Assembly: GCA_944390015.1 (NCBI GenBank)
Contig: CALXOL010000010.1
Location: forward strand, 27,015-91,014
Reading direction: 5' to 3'
Source: an uncultured Spirochaetaceae bacterium
GTDB taxonomy: Bacteria; Spirochaetota; Spirochaetia; Sphaerochaetales; Sphaerochaetaceae
Length of the DNA stretch: 64,000 bases
Shown: positions 35,283 to 43,643 of the stretch, piece by piece
Numbering within the stretch: the first letter of the stretch is position 1
Layout: every line of letters begins with the position of its first letter
The notes under the pieces: generated by a model
What the model saw: the letters and a program-made list of their open reading frames with translations, nothing else
The model's database searches: none
Told to the model about the DNA's origin: nothing
Made by a program: the position numbers and the translations under genes

Positions 35283-37070
35283 TTACTTCACGCTGATAGC
35301 AGAGAACTTACATGTTTCCTTACATACTCCGCACTTGATACATACCTGTGGGTTAATGCTGTGAGGTTTCTTAAGTTCTCCAGAGATGGCTCCGACAGGG
35401 CACTTACGTGCACAGGCGGTACATCCGATACACTTCGTCGGATCAATGGAATATGTGATAAGTTTCTTACATTTTCCTGATGGGCACTTCTTATCGCGGA
35501 TATGTGCCTCATATTCCTCCGGGAAGTACTTGAGAGTCGAGAGTACAGGGTTTGGTGCCGTCTGGCCGAGAGCACAGAGACTTCCCTTCTGCATTGCAAG
35601 TGCGATCTGGCGCATCTGAGCGACATCCTCATCGGTTGCCTTACCTTCAGTAATCTTGCCCAGAAGTCCGTTAAGCGTCTTTCCTCCAATTCTGCACGGC
35701 GCACACTTACCACATGACTCATCGACGGTGAAATCAAGATAGAACTTGGCAACGTCTACTATACAGTCATCCTCGTCCATTACGATCATACCACCAGAGC
35801 CCATCATCGATCCGATCTTCATAAGAGATCCGAAATCAATCGGAGTATCGAGATTCTCCTCAGTGATTACACCACCGGAAGGACCGCCGGTCTGAACGGC
35901 TTTGAACTTCTTTCCATGTGCGATTCCTCCTCCGATGTCAAAAACGATTTCACGGAGCGTCGTTCCCATAGGAACTTCAACAAGACCGGAGTTACAGATC
36001 TTACCAGTCAGAGCGAATACCTTCGTTCCATGGCTGTCGGCCGTTCCAATTGAAGCAAACCACTCGCCACCGCGTGTGATGATTGCAGGGATATTAGCCC
36101 ATGTCTCTACGTTATTAATGACAGTCGGCTTTCCCCAAAGACCCTTTACAGCAGGGAATGGTGGGCGTGGCTGAGGCATACCCCTGTGCCCTTCGATGGA
36201 CTGCAGAAGTGCCGTCTCCTCTCCGCAGACGAATGCACCTGCGCCGAGGCGGATCTCGATATCATAATCAAAACCACTTCCGAGGATATCTTTACCAAGA
36301 AGTCCGTACTCCCTAGCCTGTTTCATTGCAACTTCAAGACGGTGAATCGCAAGTGGATACTCAGCTCTGATGTAGATGAAGCCCTGATGAGCACCAATTG
36401 CCTTACCGCAGATCGTCATAGCCTCAAGGACTGAGTGCGGATCTCCCTCAAGCGTGGAACGATCCATGTACGCTCCCGGGTCTCCCTCATCTGCGTTACA
36501 TACGACGTATTTGACATCTCCCTCGGCCTGTTTCGTGAAGTTCCACTTCATCCATGTCGGGAAGCCCGCTCCTCCACGTCCACGTAGTCCGGCTATCTTG
36601 AGCTCGTTGATGATATCATCCTCGCTCATCTCGAAAAGTGCCTTCTCAAGCGCCTTATATCCATCACAGGCGATGTACTCATCTATGTTCTCTGGATTGA
36701 TCTTTCCGCAGTTTCGGAGAACAACCCTCTTCTGCTTCTTATAGAACTGGATGTCCTCTACTTCCTCGTATGCTTTTCTTACATGATGACCGTATTGAAG
36801 ACGAGGAATCTCACGCCCCTTAATAACGTGCTCGCTTATAATCTCTTTCGCATCTTCCGGTTTTACCTGTACATAGAAGCTGTCCTCAGGAAGGATCTTA
36901 ACAATAGGTCCCTGCTCACAGAAGCCGAAGCAACCGGTCTTTACGACCTGCACCTTATCAGCGACTCCCTGCGCCTTAGCCTCCTCTACCAGGTTCTTGT
37001 ATATCTGGTCGGATTTGGATGATTCACATGCCGTTCCTCCGCAGACCAGGATATAGTTCTTAAATGCCAT
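35283..37070 (-). CDS. NuoF-like hydrogenase subunit (HydB/HndC type)
   Basis: 595 aa. N-terminal thioredoxin-like [2Fe-2S] domain (CGGTAC...CFGFC), NADH/FMN-binding NuoF core with GRGGAGFPTWMKW and CNADEGDPGAYMDR, a [4Fe-4S] site ESCGKCAPCRIGG...GSLCALG, and two C-terminal ferredoxin clusters (CIGCTACARKCP, CIKCGVCKETC). Accepts electrons from NADH, a component of the bifurcating hydrogenase. Lies 15 nt before hydA. Confidence 0.94.
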   Translation of the reverse strand: MAFKNYILVCGGTACESSKSDQIYKNLVEEAKAQGVADKVQVVKTGCFGFCEQGPIVKILPEDSFYVQVKPEDAKEIISEHVIKGREIPRLQYGHHVRKAYEEVEDIQFYKKQKRVVLRNCGKINPENIDEYIACDGYKALEKALFEMSEDDIINELKIAGLRGRGGAGFPTWMKWNFTKQAEGDVKYVVCNADEGDPGAYMDRSTLEGDPHSVLEAMTICGKAIGAHQGFIYIRAEYPLAIHRLEVAMKQAREYGLLGKDILGSGFDYDIEIRLGAGAFVCGEETALLQSIEGHRGMPQPRPPFPAVKGLWGKPTVINNVETWANIPAIITRGGEWFASIGTADSHGTKVFALTGKICNSGLVEVPMGTTLREIVFDIGGGIAHGKKFKAVQTGGPSGGVITEENLDTPIDFGSLMKIGSMMGSGGMIVMDEDDCIVDVAKFYLDFTVDESCGKCAPCRIGGKTLNGLLGKITEGKATDEDVAQMRQIALAMQKGSLCALGQTAPNPVLSTLKYFPEEYEAHIRDKKCPSGKCKKLITYSIDPTKCIGCTACARKCPVGAISGELKKPHSINPQVCIKCGVCKETCKFSAISVK

Positions 37071-37085
37071 ATCTCCCTCCTACTC

Positions 37086-37451
37086 CTACGCTTCAACCTG
37101 AAGGTCCTTTATGACCTTACCGTTCATGACGGTCTCATCCAGAATCCTCTCGACATCGCTCTTTTTAACTGATGCGTATGTGACAAGACCCAAATCAGGA
37201 GTGTGAATCTGGATCGCCGGTTCGGCTACCCCTTCAATCGCACCTGACTGTGTGACGATGACATCATCAAGTCCTTTCTTCTCAGCAAGGTCAACAATCT
37301 CATCAAGTATGATCTTAGCCCCATTCTCGATTCCGCTTGTGCCCATTGCCACGACAATATGTCTTTTCCTTCCCTCAATGTCACGCTTTTTCATTTTGGC
37401 TTCTTCACGTGCCCTGAGGCTATGAAGTTCTTCAACTGTAAGCTTTGCCAT
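37086..37451 (-). CDS. HndB-like thioredoxin-fold subunit lacking all cluster cysteines
   Basis: 121 aa. Aligns by eye with the small [2Fe-2S] ferredoxin-like subunit found at this place in hydrogenase operons: AMGTSGIENGAKIILDEIVDLAEKKGLDDVIVTQSGAIEG. Where the family has cysteines (GTCG and TGC---C) this protein has Ser, Ala and Val, and the whole sequence contains no cysteine. The fold is probably kept but it cannot bind the cluster. It may be a structural subunit. Spaced 15 nt from hydB. Confidence 0.75.
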   Translation of the reverse strand: MAKLTVEELHSLRAREEAKMKKRDIEGRKRHIVVAMGTSGIENGAKIILDEIVDLAEKKGLDDVIVTQSGAIEGVAEPAIQIHTPDLGLVTYASVKKSDVERILDETVMNGKVIKDLQVEA

Positions 37452-37452
37452 C

Positions 37453-37914
37453 CTATAATCTCCTCTGTTCTTTTTCTCTGATAATCCTTTTCAGCCTTGC
37501 AATATCTACGGCTTTTTCAGGGTCAATTCCCATTTCAAAAAGGGTACTCATATCCATCAGATACAGCTGTCTGCCATCTTTCATGCTGTGGTAGACGACC
37601 TTTTCTGTAAGATTGAAACAGTAAGGTATGACCTTTTCCGCTTCAATAGGATAGGAGAAAACTCCCTTTAAAACCGTCTTTCCGCTCTCGCGTGTGATAG
37701 AGCAATTGCCGCCCGTCGCCTCGAAGAGAAGAAACAGGGCCCGCCCTCTTTTCTCCCCCTTTGAAGAAGTTCCGTCCTTGAAATCCGGAATCAGGCACAT
37801 CTTACCATCATCCACCACCTGGAAAGCGCTCCCATCTATGTATATATCTATAGTGGTCGCACCCGATTCAAGGCTGTTCTTAACTCCTTCAAAAACGAGG
37901 TCTTCTATCTCCAT
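37453..37914 (-). CDS. GHKL-type ATPase-like protein of the hydrogenase operon
   Basis: 153 aa. N-terminal EDLVFEGVKNSLESGATTID with VVDDGK resembles the ATP-binding N-box and DxGxG region of GHKL (histidine kinase/MutL) folds, but the later G boxes are not clear and there is no H-box. Short ATPase-like proteins occur at this point in many hndA-D-type operons; their role is not established. Starts where the NuoE-like gene stops (1-nt overlap). Confidence 0.65.
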   Translation of the reverse strand: MEIEDLVFEGVKNSLESGATTIDIYIDGSAFQVVDDGKMCLIPDFKDGTSSKGEKRGRALFLLFEATGGNCSITRESGKTVLKGVFSYPIEAEKVIPYCFNLTEKVVYHSMKDGRQLYLMDMSTLFEMGIDPEKAVDIARLKRIIREKEQRRL

Positions 37915-38378
37915 CAGGAAAACTTATCCAGAACTCCCGCCACCTGATCCTTGGTGACCTTTCCAAAAACCTCACCTGCAATAGTCATTACAGGAGCCAA
38001 ACCGCAGCATCCTACGCACCTGACAGCCTCAAGAGAGAACTTTCCGTCCTCTGTCAGTCCGCCAACTTTCAGATTCTTCTGCTTTTCAAGTTCCTCAATG
38101 ATGATATCACCGCCCTTAAGATAGCATGCGGTACCAAGACAGACCTGAATATTATACTTACCCGGCTTATTGAGCTTGAAGAAATGATAGAACGTGACAA
38201 CTCCCCAGATCTTAGCCAGAGGAATTCCAAGACGCTTTGAAACCTCATCTGCAGCCTCTCTGGAAATATATCCGAATTCCTGCTGCACATGGTGAAGAAC
38301 CATGATCAGATTACCCGGCTTATCTTTCCACTCGTCAACGAAAGCATTCAATTCTTCAGAAAACAAATTCTGAGACAT
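37914..38378 (-). CDS. NuoE-like hydrogenase subunit (HydC/HndA type)
   Basis: 154 aa. Helical N-terminus then a thioredoxin-like [2Fe-2S] domain with ligands C80, C85, C121 and C125 (CLGTAC and CVGCC). Passes electrons between NADH-FMN and the Fe-S chain of the NuoF-like subunit. First gene of the operon; GGAG lies about ten bases before ATG. Upstream is a promoter overlapping an inverted repeat, facing rex. Confidence 0.92.
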   Translation of the reverse strand: MSQNLFSEELNAFVDEWKDKPGNLIMVLHHVQQEFGYISREAADEVSKRLGIPLAKIWGVVTFYHFFKLNKPGKYNIQVCLGTACYLKGGDIIIEELEKQKNLKVGGLTEDGKFSLEAVRCVGCCGLAPVMTIAGEVFGKVTKDQVAGVLDKFS

Positions 38379-38401
38379 ATATCTTCTCCTTTCAATCCTA
38401 G

Positions 38402-38440
38402 TACATAATAGCTAAAAATTTATTTATTAGCAATTATAAG
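38402..38440 (-). promoter_or_regulatory. Hydrogenase operon promoter with candidate Rex operator
   Basis: An inverted repeat GCTAA-N11-TTAGC (about 38411-38431) covers TTGCTA-17-TATTAT read on the minus strand; a second -10-like TATAAT lies just upstream. Rex operators are AT-rich dyads with TTG-TAA/TTA-CAA half-sites but a shorter centre, so the match is imperfect. The site lies between the hydrogenase operon and rex, a context where Rex control by NADH/NAD is expected. Confidence 0.45.
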
Positions 38441-38477
38441 ATTGGAAAGAACATATATACACATTAAAATTGAATTA

Positions 38478-38504
38478 TTGACATCATAATCAAATTAATA
38501 TAAT
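38478..38504 (+). promoter_or_regulatory. rex promoter
   Basis: TTGACA (38478-38483), 15 bp, TATAAT (38499-38504). Predicted start about 38511, upstream of ATG 38533 with its own ribosome site; this rules out the longer ORF from 38503. Confidence 0.65.
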
Positions 38505-38532
38505 GTATTTCACATATTTTAGAGGAATAGAC

Positions 38533-39174
38533 ATGAATAGTGACATGCTTACCAGAATAACAAGATATTATCGCGCACTTAATAGACTAAGGGCCATAGG
38601 TTTAGAGAAGGTTTTCGCACATAATCTCGCAGATGCGGCGGGAGTAAATGCCGTAATAGTCAGAAAAGATTTCTCACTACTTGGCATCCATGGACAGAAA
38701 AGAGGCGGCTACGACATCCTTCCCCTGGTGGAAAAGCTCGGTGAGCTTCTTGGAAAAGGAGAGGCCCAGAATGTGATAATAGTCGGCTGTGGACGCATAG
38801 GTAAAGCGCTTATGCACTATTCGGGATTCGAGCCGGACGGAATAAGAATCGTCGCAGGTTTTGACACGGATCCTCTGGTATATTCCGATGCATCCCATCC
38901 TATTCCGCTCTATCCGATGAGCAGGCTTGAAGAGGTCATCGAGGCACTGGATGTGAAGATCGCCATAATAACCGTCCCTGAGAACGCAGCCGCAGACTGC
39001 TTTCAGAAACTAATTGACGCCAATATCAAAGGAGTGTTAAACTTTTCACCGGTCACGCTTAAGAGCCAGAACGTCGATGGAGTGCTGCGTCCCGTAGTGC
39101 ATAACATAAACATCGCACTTGAGCTTGAGCAGATCTTCTACGAGATCCAGTATCCAAAGCAGGCTAAAGAGTGA
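38533..39174 (+). CDS. rex: Redox-sensing transcriptional repressor Rex
   Basis: 213 aa from ATG 38533 (AGAGG upstream). N-terminal winged helix (about 1-75: RITRYYRALNRL, VIVRKDFSLLG, GGYDI), Rossmann NAD(H)-binding fold with IIVGCGRIGKAL, and C-terminal swapped helix LEQIFYEIQYPK. Senses NADH/NAD and represses fermentative genes; its divergent placement opposite the hydrogenase operon fits this. Followed by a tRNA gene after 7 nt. Confidence 0.94.
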   Translation: MNSDMLTRITRYYRALNRLRAIGLEKVFAHNLADAAGVNAVIVRKDFSLLGIHGQKRGGYDILPLVEKLGELLGKGEAQNVIIVGCGRIGKALMHYSGFEPDGIRIVAGFDTDPLVYSDASHPIPLYPMSRLEEVIEALDVKIAIITVPENAAADCFQKLIDANIKGVLNFSPVTLKSQNVDGVLRPVVHNINIALELEQIFYEIQYPKQAKE

Positions 39175-39181
39175 CAAGCAT

Positions 39182-39254
39182 GGGGAAATAGCTCATCTGG
39201 TAGAGCATCAGGTTCGCAATCTGAGGGTGGAGGGTTCGAGTCCCTTTTTCTCCA
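39182..39254 (+). tRNA. tRNA-Ala (anticodon CGC)
   Basis: Full cloverleaf: acceptor GGGGAAA/TTTCTCC with the alanine identity G3-U70 pair, D-arm GCTC/GAGC, anticodon stem TCAGG/TCTGA with loop TTCGCAA, T-arm GAGGG-TTCGAGT-CCCTT, discriminator A. CCA is not encoded. Confidence 0.93.
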
Positions 39255-39260
39255 TCAGTC

Positions 39261-39298
39261 TAATGCCTCGTTCGAAAAGGAATGAGGCATTTTCTTTT
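39261..39298 (+). terminator. Terminator after tRNA-Ala
   Basis: AATGCCTC ... GAGGCATT stem with a 14-base loop, then TTCTTTTCTC. Confidence 0.75.
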
Positions 39299-39599
39299 CT
39301 CTTCCATAAGCCGAACTTTCACCGTCCAAAGGTCGCATTAAGCCCTCAAAAAGCCTCTTAAAACCCACTAAAAAGAGATGAGAACAGCGACGTTTTTCCT
39401 GGAGGGCACACGATTATAGACTGAAAATATAAAAATTAAAATATTAGATTTTGTCTATTTTATAACTATTTATATTGTAATATTTTATATGCGCAGTTTT
39501 TTTTAGCTAAATAAACCCCGCCGTTTCACCTTAAAACATGGAATTTAACATGTTTACGAATCGTTTTTATCAGGTTATTCTAAAAAAAAGGAAAGAACT
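39299..39599. other. AT-rich intergenic stretch
   Basis: About 300 bases with no ORF, tRNA or repeat seen; strongly AT-rich in the second half. It presumably holds the promoter of the TetR gene, but no convincing -35/-10 pair was chosen. Confidence 0.5.
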
Positions 39600-40208
39600 A
39601 TGAAAAAGGAAGAAAAGACCAGAATCAGCAGGGAAAGGATACTGCAGGCTGCCATCCGGGAATTCGGAAAAAACAGCTATGCAAGTGGATCCATGAACTC
39701 CATCTGCGAAGACAATGGCCTATCTAAAGGACTCATATACCACAACTTCAAGAACAAGGATGATTTGTATCTCTGTGCTCTAAAAAGATGCGTTGATGAC
39801 TTAAACGGTTATATCAGCGAAGGGGATTACGATGACAGTTCAATGGAGAGTAAGGCATTATGCATCTTAAATAGAAGAATAGAGTTCTTTGCTACCAATC
39901 ATTCCTATAAAATACTCTTTTTCTACTCGTTCTATGAGCCGCCGAAGAATCTTAGTAAAGAGATAAGCGAGATCCATAAGGAATATGTAAAAACCATCGT
40001 CGATCTCTTATCCTGCTTTAAATTCCGTAACGGCAAGAGTAATGATTTCATTCTGGAATACTTCAACTTATCTGCAGGCATGATAGTCCGTTATACAAAA
40101 GACAACATCCCGGACGGAATGGACATCAATGAGATTGCAGAAGAACACGACAAGAATCTTAAGATTTTCATCGATACGATTTTCTTCGGCGTAGCAGAAA
40201 AGGAGTAA
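39600..40208 (+). CDS. TetR/AcrR-family transcriptional regulator
   Basis: 202 aa. N-terminal helix-turn-helix: RERILQAAIREFGKNSYASGSMNSICEDNGLSKGLIYHNFKNKDDLY, the classic TetR pattern; the remaining helices form a ligand pocket of unknown specificity. GGAAAG precedes ATG. No target gene adjoins it; the nearest gene on the right is convergent. A GCCTG/CAGGC hairpin follows the stop. Confidence 0.88.
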   Translation: MKKEEKTRISRERILQAAIREFGKNSYASGSMNSICEDNGLSKGLIYHNFKNKDDLYLCALKRCVDDLNGYISEGDYDDSSMESKALCILNRRIEFFATNHSYKILFFYSFYEPPKNLSKEISEIHKEYVKTIVDLLSCFKFRNGKSNDFILEYFNLSAGMIVRYTKDNIPDGMDINEIAEEHDKNLKIFIDTIFFGVAEKE

Positions 40209-40264
40209 TTTGTTTATTTTGCCTGGGCATTGAGCTCAGGCATTATTATGCCGATTCAATAAGG

Positions 40265-41005
40265 TCATGAGATATCCCTTATCCAAGAGAACAGATACTG
40301 CTGGCAGAGCGCCTCGTATGGAGAAAAATAGGACTTGTCCTTGCCTGGATAATAGGTATTCATGACCTTCTTCATCCACACATCCATTGGAAAGCCCTCC
40401 CTCTTCTGATACGAGAATATGAGTATGCATGATGCGACCTTCGGCCCTATGCCTTTGATTTCCATCAGAGCCGACATAGCCGAATCAAAATCCATCTCCT
40501 CTATCCCATCAAGGATGTCGGCCTTGCCAACTGCATCCACAAGGAATGGGGCACGGAAACCACAGCCAAGCGCCCTGTATTCTTCTGCTGAAACATTTTT
40601 CAATTCATCTTTCGTGGGAAAGGAGAAATACCCAGGCTCGACCTCGTGCCCGTAATTCCTGCTAAGCCTGTCATAAAGCCCCTTTATCCTCTTTATGTTG
40701 TTGTTCTGACTGAGTATGAAAGAGATCGTCGCAACAAAATGATCCTGTTTCAGAAGACGAAGAAGTCCAATTCTATCAACAGCCTCCTTCAGAATGTCAT
40801 CCTTTGCGGAAATCTCCCTCATCGCCTTCTCATAATCGTAATCGAGATCGAAATAAGATCTCAGATACTGGTCAGATGAGGCATCCTCAATACTTTTTAT
40901 CCTGTAAACCTTCTCATTGAGCACTGCGGAGAAAACTCCGTCTTCCTCCTCATTCCAGGAGAAAGTCTGTCCGCCCATGAGAATCTCCCTTAAATTCTCC
41001 TGCAT
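40265..41005 (-). CDS. 8-oxoguanine DNA glycosylase-like (OGG family)
   Basis: 246 aa. The helix-hairpin-helix glycosylase core is clear: ISFILSQNNNIKRIKGLYDRL, then MEIKGIGPKVASCILIFSYQKREGFPMDVWMKKVM, where K (in GIGPKVASC) and D (in FPMDVWM) match the catalytic Lys and Asp of OGG1. The N-terminal domain (GGQTFSWNEEEDG) is also OGG-like. Removes oxidised guanine. Four bases after the EEP lipoprotein gene. Confidence 0.87.
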   Translation of the reverse strand: MQENLREILMGGQTFSWNEEEDGVFSAVLNEKVYRIKSIEDASSDQYLRSYFDLDYDYEKAMREISAKDDILKEAVDRIGLLRLLKQDHFVATISFILSQNNNIKRIKGLYDRLSRNYGHEVEPGYFSFPTKDELKNVSAEEYRALGCGFRAPFLVDAVGKADILDGIEEMDFDSAMSALMEIKGIGPKVASCILIFSYQKREGFPMDVWMKKVMNTYYPGKDKSYFSPYEALCQQYLFSWIRDIS

Positions 41006-41009
41006 GTCC

Positions 41010-41948
41010 TCAATGATACTCCAGTATGCATTTAATCGCTAGATGGTCAGAGTATCCAGCATTACTTTGAACCTCATATCTTATAGGTCTTCCAAGCTCA
41101 TCAACAGCTCCCTCTGGATATACTAGATAAGATGTAACATATTCCAATCCGATTCCGTCGAAAGCCGCAGCTGAGAGGATTATGTTGTCATAGCTATACC
41201 ACCGCTCCTGATAGAAATACGTATCAAGCTCCCCATCCAGAGATGGAGAATAAAAGACTGACAGGGAAAGTCCATCAACGGATGAAGTCACTTTCAGTGG
41301 GTTATCTAGACCAGCATCAGAGCGCAGGAAATCCGGGCCTTGACGTGGATCCTCGTTAAAATCCCCCGCAGCGATGGAAAGAGAGGGATAAGAACGGCTC
41401 ATAAGATAGCTAAGATGCTCAAATGTGCTTCTTCTCTCCTCCTGACCTCCATCCAGACGACTTTTCGCATGGATTGCAAATATTTTTATTAGGGAACCGT
41501 TGATTATAAACTCAATCTCAAGGATATCCCGGGGGCCATCATTAGAATGAACCTTAACATCTCTTATAGGAATTCTACTAATAAATCCTACCGATATCGG
41601 ACTATCATAAGAGCATATTCCATAGTATTTATACCCTTTTCTCCTCATTTTCCCCTTCATTAGGTCAACAAGAACATCCTCTGATTCAATTTCCGAGAGA
41701 ATGTAGATATCAGCCTCCCCTTCATCTGAAAGGAAGAAATCCCTGTATCTCCTTATCCTGGACTCATACTCTGCAGAGCCATACCCTCCACTATGTGTAA
41801 AAGGATAATACTCGTCTCCATCCTCATTGGAATCGAACAGGAGATACATATTATATGCTAAAATCGAAAGCCCTCTATCAGCTTTATCCTGAGAGCATGA
41901 TGAGAGGAGAATAAAAAAAGGGATAAGAAGTAAAAACAATCTCTTCAT
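41010..41948 (-). CDS. Endonuclease/exonuclease/phosphatase-fold lipoprotein
   Basis: 312 aa. Lipoprotein signal MKRLFLLLIPFFILLSSC. EEP motifs: ILAYNMYLLFD, YILSEIES with the metal Glu, IFAIHAKSR, AAGDFNEDP and GYSDHLAIKC. The fold hydrolyses phosphodiesters of nucleic acids or lipids; on the cell surface or in the periplasm it may salvage DNA. Downstream of clpP and upstream of the OGG gene, probably one unit. Confidence 0.83.
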   Translation of the reverse strand: MKRLFLLLIPFFILLSSCSQDKADRGLSILAYNMYLLFDSNEDGDEYYPFTHSGGYGSAEYESRIRRYRDFFLSDEGEADIYILSEIESEDVLVDLMKGKMRRKGYKYYGICSYDSPISVGFISRIPIRDVKVHSNDGPRDILEIEFIINGSLIKIFAIHAKSRLDGGQEERRSTFEHLSYLMSRSYPSLSIAAGDFNEDPRQGPDFLRSDAGLDNPLKVTSSVDGLSLSVFYSPSLDGELDTYFYQERWYSYDNIILSAAAFDGIGLEYVTSYLVYPEGAVDELGRPIRYEVQSNAGYSDHLAIKCILEYH

Positions 41949-41979
41949 ATCCCTTATAGCTCCAAAAACCTAGATGTTG

Positions 41980-42546
41980 TTAAATTTCGCTTTTTCTAGT
42001 GATGATCCTCGATACTATTCCGTACTCAAGCGCCTCATTCGCCGTAAGCCAGCAGTCACGCTCCGTGTCACGGGATACGGATTCTACGCTTTTTCCTGTT
42101 GCATCCGCAATCAACTGATCCAAAGCAGCTCTCAGCTGTTCCATCTTCTGGGCCTGTATTGCCATATCAGAAGCAACACCCTTCATCTGGGAAAGAGGCT
42201 GGTGTATCAGGTACGTTGAATGAGGAAATGCCAGACGCCTCTCCTTATCAGCGGCAAGGTAAATCAAAGCTGCCGCAGAAGCTACCAAGCCTTCACCGAT
42301 GACATAAACAGGGCTTGAAACATACCTTATCATGTCATGGATTGCGAATCCCGAATACACATCCCCGCCGGGACTGTTTATGTAGACATAGATCGGCTCT
42401 GCGCTCTCGCTGTCCAAGATAAGCATCTGCTTAGTGAAGCTGTCAGCCTGATCCTTGTTGATTTCACCAGAGATTAAAATACTTCTTGTCTTTAAAAGGC
42501 GATCGGTATAATCCGGGCCTTTATTCTCTTTCTTTTCTTCTTCCAT
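41980..42546 (-). CDS. clpP: ClpP-type serine protease subunit
   Basis: 188 aa. Catalytic Ser in GLVASAAALIYLAA (S at VAS-A), His in FPHSTYLIHQP, and structural INSPGGDVYSGFAIHDMI. Forms the barrel protease with Clp ATPases. The serine motif ASAAAL differs from the common ASMGAFL, so it may be a second, divergent ClpP. It is divergent from era; no clear ribosome site precedes ATG. Confidence 0.88.
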   Translation of the reverse strand: MEEEKKENKGPDYTDRLLKTRSILISGEINKDQADSFTKQMLILDSESAEPIYVYINSPGGDVYSGFAIHDMIRYVSSPVYVIGEGLVASAAALIYLAADKERRLAFPHSTYLIHQPLSQMKGVASDMAIQAQKMEQLRAALDQLIADATGKSVESVSRDTERDCWLTANEALEYGIVSRIITRKSEI

Positions 42547-42584
42547 GAGATATAAGTTAACACATATGAGCGGCAGTGGAAAGC

Positions 42585-42613
42585 TTTAAAACCTTTCATT
42601 TTTCCACTATGAT
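42585..42613 (+). promoter_or_regulatory. era promoter, leaderless layout
   Basis: TTTAAA (42585-42590), 17 bp, TATGAT (42608-42613), then seven bases to ATG 42621. The upstream ATG at 42609 is inside the -10 box and there is no ribosome site. Confidence 0.55.
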
Positions 42614-42620
42614 ACTAGTT

Positions 42621-43514
42621 ATGAAAAGCGCAACAGTATCCGTAATAGGCAGACCAAGTGCAGGAAAGAGCACGATGGTGAACACAATCTGTGAGATGAA
42701 GGTCAGCATTACAAGCCCAATCCCACAGACGACACGCAACAAGATCAGAGGAATTTATACCGACCAGAGGGGACAGCTTGTATTCATCGATACCCCGGGC
42801 TACCACATATCAGAGAAAACGATAAACAAAAAGATGCAGGAAGTGACGGTATCGGCACTAAGTGAATCCGATATAATCCTTTATATTCTTGACGGAAAGA
42901 GAGCCCCGAAAAAAGAGGAGGAGGTCATCGCCTCCCTTATAAAGGAAGCAGGAGTATCTACGGTATGTGCGATTAACAAGAAAGATATTCTTACGAAGGA
43001 GGAAGAGGAAGACGTTCGCTTCTTCCTTAAAAACAGGTTCGAAAAATCCCCAATACTCCTGACTTCCGCAGAGAAGGATGATGGCATAGATGAACTTCTG
43101 ATAGAGCTTTTCCGCCTCGCACCTGAAGGGGAGCTGATGTATGATGAGAACTCATACACGGATCAAAATCTTGAATTCAGAATATCGGAAATCATAAGAG
43201 AGAAGACGATAAACCTACTTGAGGATGAACTGCCCCATACAATTTTCGTAGAGGTCTCGGATCTCGAATACGATGAGGATGAAAACAAGGTCTGGATCAG
43301 GGCTTTCATAAACACAGAAAGAGATGGGCAGAAGGGAATCATCGTCGGCAAAGGCGGGGAGAATATCAAGAAAATCAGGCAGGCATCTTTTAAAGACATA
43401 AAGAAGATTTTCCCTGGCTCAAAGCTGGAATTAGATCTCAGAGTCAAGGCTGTTGCTAAATGGAGAAACAACCAAGCCGTGCTGGATAAAATTTTCAGAG
43501 ACATGAATAAATAG
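42621..43514 (+). CDS. era: GTPase Era
   Basis: 297 aa from ATG 42621. G1 GRPSAGKSTMVN, G2/G3 region TTRNKIRGIYTD and IDTPGYH, G4 INKKD, G5 TSAEKDDG; C-terminal KH domain with GKGGENIKKIRQASFKDIKKIF. Binds the 3' end of 16S rRNA during small-subunit assembly. Confidence 0.95.
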   Translation: MKSATVSVIGRPSAGKSTMVNTICEMKVSITSPIPQTTRNKIRGIYTDQRGQLVFIDTPGYHISEKTINKKMQEVTVSALSESDIILYILDGKRAPKKEEEVIASLIKEAGVSTVCAINKKDILTKEEEEDVRFFLKNRFEKSPILLTSAEKDDGIDELLIELFRLAPEGELMYDENSYTDQNLEFRISEIIREKTINLLEDELPHTIFVEVSDLEYDEDENKVWIRAFINTERDGQKGIIVGKGGENIKKIRQASFKDIKKIFPGSKLELDLRVKAVAKWRNNQAVLDKIFRDMNK

Positions 43515-43561
43515 CTATAATAAAAAGAGATATTTATAGTTAATTTTACTAACTAAATATA

Positions 43562-43594
43562 AAAGAGGAGCTTAAAAACTCCTCTTTTTTTCTA
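43562..43594 (+). terminator. Bidirectional terminator between era and lysS
   Basis: AAAAGAGGAG, loop CTTAAAAA-type, CTCCTCTTTTTTT. U-rich on both strands' 3' sides, serving the convergent genes. A second AT-rich dyad (about 43530-43560) lies beside it. Confidence 0.8.
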
Positions 43595-43643
43595 TCATCC
43601 TAATATGCAGAACATATTAAGTAAGGATTATTAACAATAAAGG

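Noticed and set aside
39182..39600. tRNA-Ala as an integration site for a genomic island
   Set aside because: No integrase, no duplicated tRNA 3' end and ordinary core genes follow; the gap is merely AT-rich.
40208..40260. GCCTG/CAGGC hairpin as a firm terminator
   Set aside because: The stem is convincing but the following bases are ATTATTATG rather than a U run, so it is mentioned only with the TetR gene.
43163..43504. Minus-strand ORF within era rich in Ser/Phe
   Set aside because: Typical antisense shadow of a charged protein; era is unambiguous.
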